From assembly GCA_017354595.1 (NCBI GenBank), contig JAFMQQ010000222.1, positions 1 through 5,903 of the forward strand: a DNA stretch of 5,903 nucleotides. The letters run 5' to 3'. This stretch comes from Micromonosporaceae bacterium (GTDB taxonomy: Bacteria > Actinomycetota > Actinomycetes > Mycobacteriales > Micromonosporaceae). The notes beneath the pieces are model-generated. The model was not told the DNA's origin and searched no databases. It saw only the letters and a list, made by a program, of their open reading frames with translations. Made by a program: the position numbers and the translations under genes. Shown piece by piece: positions 4,987-5,903 of this stretch; positions within the stretch are counted from its first letter, which is position 1; each line of letters begins with the position of its first letter.

Positions 4987-5462
4987 CCAGGTGTGAGCAG
5001 CAGGCCCAGAGCGATGCCGTAGACCAGATGCGCGGCGACCGTCGCGGCGGGAGTCCGCAGGCCGTAGTTCAGACCGAGCAGTCCCGGCGGTTCGAGTACC
5101 GCGCGCGAGCCGGGTCCGGCGCGGTAGGAGGCGATTCGAGGGCTCACCCCGGCCAGCAGCGGTACCAGCGCCGTCAGCGCGATGGTGACGTGCAGCAGTC
5201 CCAATATGGCGCCCAGCCACCAGGTCGCCCGGTGCAGTACCGCGAACACGAGCGCGTAGCCGAGTGCGTACACCTGCCCCATGACCAGATGGATGAAGAA
5301 TCCCGCGACCCGCGCCCGGTCCGGATCCGGCGTGACGATCGTCCCCAGCAGCAGCGGCAGATCGAGCCGGGTGAGCCCGGTCATCTGGGCGGCGATCATG
5401 ATGCAGGTCAGCAGTACCGTCGCCACCACCCCGAACAACGCCCAACCGGCCCAGTCCACCAT
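4983..5462 (-). CDS. Four-helix integral membrane protein of unknown function
   Basis: This encodes a 159-residue hydrophobic protein with four likely membrane helices, at about 6-26, 54-76, 81-104 and 138-157. Between helices 1 and 2 lies a conserved-looking loop, LTRLDLPLLLGTIVTPDPDRAR. Helix 2 carries the H-x3-G pattern in GFFIHLVMGQVYALGYA, and single histidines occur near or in three helices (His58, His91, His145), which could bind a cofactor or ion, though this is speculation. It recalls small uncharacterised membrane families of the DUF6789 kind, by impression only. The start is ATG at 5462 with a GTG directly before it at 5465; both lie behind a weak GGGCGG and an upstream in-frame stop at 5483. 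Its TGA overlaps the ATG of the GH15 gene, so the two are co-transcribed and probably produced together, which suggests a shared role that is not known. Confidence 0.75.
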   Translation of the reverse strand: MVDWAGWALFGVVATVLLTCIMIAAQMTGLTRLDLPLLLGTIVTPDPDRARVAGFFIHLVMGQVYALGYALVFAVLHRATWWLGAILGLLHVTIALTALVPLLAGVSPRIASYRAGPGSRAVLEPPGLLGLNYGLRTPAATVAAHLVYGIALGLLLTPG

Positions 5463-5561
5463 CACCGCCCGGCGAGTTCGCCGTCACCAGCGCAGACGGT
5501 GAAGCCGTGCACTGGGCAGCCATGGACTTCGGACCGGTGCTGGCCGAGTCGCCGCAACCTG

Positions 5562-5591
5562 ATCATGCAGATCCCCTCGTCGTATCATGCA
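5562..5591. repeat. Direct repeat ATCATGCA, two copies 22 bases apart
   Basis: ATCATGCA at 5562-5569 recurs at 5584-5591, each copy soon followed by ATCCC or TCCC. A 22-base distance places both copies on about the same helix face, two turns apart. The repeat is notably A/T-rich for this genome and sits mid-way between two divergent genes, so a regulator site is possible. Chance duplication is not excluded. Confidence 0.35.
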
Positions 5592-5652
5592 TCCCGTGAC
5601 GGCGGCCCGGTGGGCGAATTGAACGATCCGGCCGCCAGGCCGGCTCTCAGAA

Positions 5653-5682
5653 TTGGCTCAGGAATCCGACGCAGACTAGGCG
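5653..5682 (+). promoter_or_regulatory. Candidate promoter for the DoxX-like gene
   Basis: TTGGCT (5653-5658) and TAGGCG (5677-5682) are separated by 18 bases and match -35 and actinobacterial -10 consensus at four of six positions each. Transcription would begin near 5689, giving a leader of about 30 bases. The match is moderate. Confidence 0.3.
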
Positions 5683-5706
5683 GGCCCATCATCGATCCGA
5701 CCAACC

Positions 5707-5712
5707 GGAAGG
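5707..5712 (+). promoter_or_regulatory. Ribosome-binding site of the DoxX-like gene
   Basis: GGAAGG is placed six bases before the ATG at 5719, a near-ideal actinomycete ribosome-binding site that fixes the start of the partial gene at the right edge. Confidence 0.7.
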
Positions 5713-5718
5713 CTGTCC

Positions 5719-5903
5719 ATGCCCCCCGCGAAGCGCGCAAACCCAGCGAAGAAGTCCGGCCGGGCCCCGGCTGCGCCGCCGTCTCCACCCCTGACCGGGT
5801 GGCAGCGGCTGAGGCGGGATCCCCGCCTCGGCCAGGCGGCCTGGGTACTGCTTCCGCTGCGGGCCTTCCTCGGCGTCACCTTCCTGTACGCCGGCCTGTC
5901 CAA
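5719..5903 (+). CDS. DoxX-family membrane protein, N-terminal part (runs off the window)
   Basis: Sixty-one codons are visible before the window ends. The first 40 residues form a basic, Pro/Ala/Lys-rich cytoplasmic tail (MPPAKRANPAKKSGRAP), followed by the first membrane helix, AAWVLLPLRAFLGVTFLYAGLS. The pattern LPLR-x2-LGVTFLYAGLS is characteristic of DoxX/DoxD-like proteins, four-helix membrane proteins related to the small subunit of thiosulfate:quinone oxidoreductase and found in redox or stress contexts; in actinomycetes the exact role is mostly unknown. The good ribosome-binding site supports the start. It is divergent from the membrane-protein/GH15 operon, with no evident functional tie. 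Confidence 0.7.
   Translation, partial: MPPAKRANPAKKSGRAPAAPPSPPLTGWQRLRRDPRLGQAAWVLLPLRAFLGVTFLYAGLS

Larger units (their letters stand above)
5466..5718. promoter_or_regulatory. Divergent intergenic region between the membrane-protein operon and the DoxX-like gene
   Basis: This 253-bp gap must contain the promoters of both flanking units. It holds two ATCATGCA copies (5562-5569 and 5584-5591), a perfect hairpin CCGGCC-GCCA-GGCCGG (5628-5643) and a candidate plus-strand promoter, listed separately. No clear -35/-10 pair was found for the minus-strand operon. Confidence 0.45.

Noticed and set aside
4987..5523. Upstream extension of the GH15 frame giving a 787-residue protein
   Set aside because: The first 179 residues are low-complexity and Arg/Gly/Ala-rich and overlap the membrane-protein gene in another frame; GH15 homologues begin near the PIEQYGLIGD segment.
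5477..5599. Plus-strand frame reading FAVTSADGEAVHWAAMDFGPVL and onwards to TGA 5597-5599
   Set aside because: It looks protein-like but lacks a supported start, is short, and its upstream part is antisense to the start of the membrane-protein gene. A relic is possible but not supportable.
5676..5903. Minus-strand frame at the right edge
   Set aside because: Overlaps the better-supported DoxX-like gene and its ribosome-binding site; the composition is that of an antisense shadow.
1..5903. Mobile element, CRISPR array, tRNA or rRNA
   Set aside because: No transposase motif, terminal inverted repeats, regularly spaced direct repeats of CRISPR size, or cloverleaf or rRNA signature was seen.

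Overview
The window looks like chromosomal DNA of a high-GC actinomycete. Codon third positions are strongly G/C, and the gene families present (ROK regulator, secreted GH11 xylanase with CBM2, TREH_N/GH15 glycosidase, DoxX-like protein) are common in Micromonosporaceae, Streptomyces and relatives. The genus cannot be fixed from the sequence; a Micromonosporaceae-like host is only a guess.

Layout. (1) 53-1210, minus strand: a ROK-family sugar-responsive regulator with a degenerate kinase core, followed by a short hairpin that may end its transcript. (2) 1211-1774: a 564-bp divergent regulatory region, unusually rich in symmetric and repeated elements. It holds three helically phased GGTCGGCC repeats, a TGACCG/CGGTCA inverted repeat, a perfect CCGAAA-C-TTTCGG palindrome, an inverted repeat with an A/T-rich centre, and a promoter-like TTGACA-17-GAGGAT whose -35 box lies inside a palindrome. 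A leader hairpin follows. (3) 1775-2866, plus strand: a secreted endo-xylanase (signal peptide, GH11 domain, Gly/Ser/Pro/Thr linker, C-terminal CBM2), closed by a strong hairpin terminator. (4) 2867-3159: a short gap between converging genes, with a start-less coding-looking remnant. (5) 3160-5462, minus strand: a two-gene operon in which a four-helix membrane protein of unknown function overlaps a GH15 trehalase/glucoamylase-type enzyme by an ATGA junction. (6) 5466-5718: a second divergent intergenic region. (7) 5719 to the window edge, plus strand: the N-terminus of a DoxX-family membrane protein.

How the parts may work together. The first half reads as a self-contained xylan-response unit: regulator, operator-rich promoter region and secreted enzyme. 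That the ROK protein controls the xylanase is inferred from the divergent arrangement and the operator-like sequences. The second half is probably separate physiology (intracellular alpha-glucan or trehalose breakdown paired with a membrane protein), with no visible functional link to xylan use. I see no mobile element, RNA gene or CRISPR array. The parts most worth testing are the layered xylanase control region, an Asp at the position that sets pH optimum in GH11 enzymes, and the unexplained membrane-protein/GH15 coupling. None of these by itself demonstrates a new biological system.
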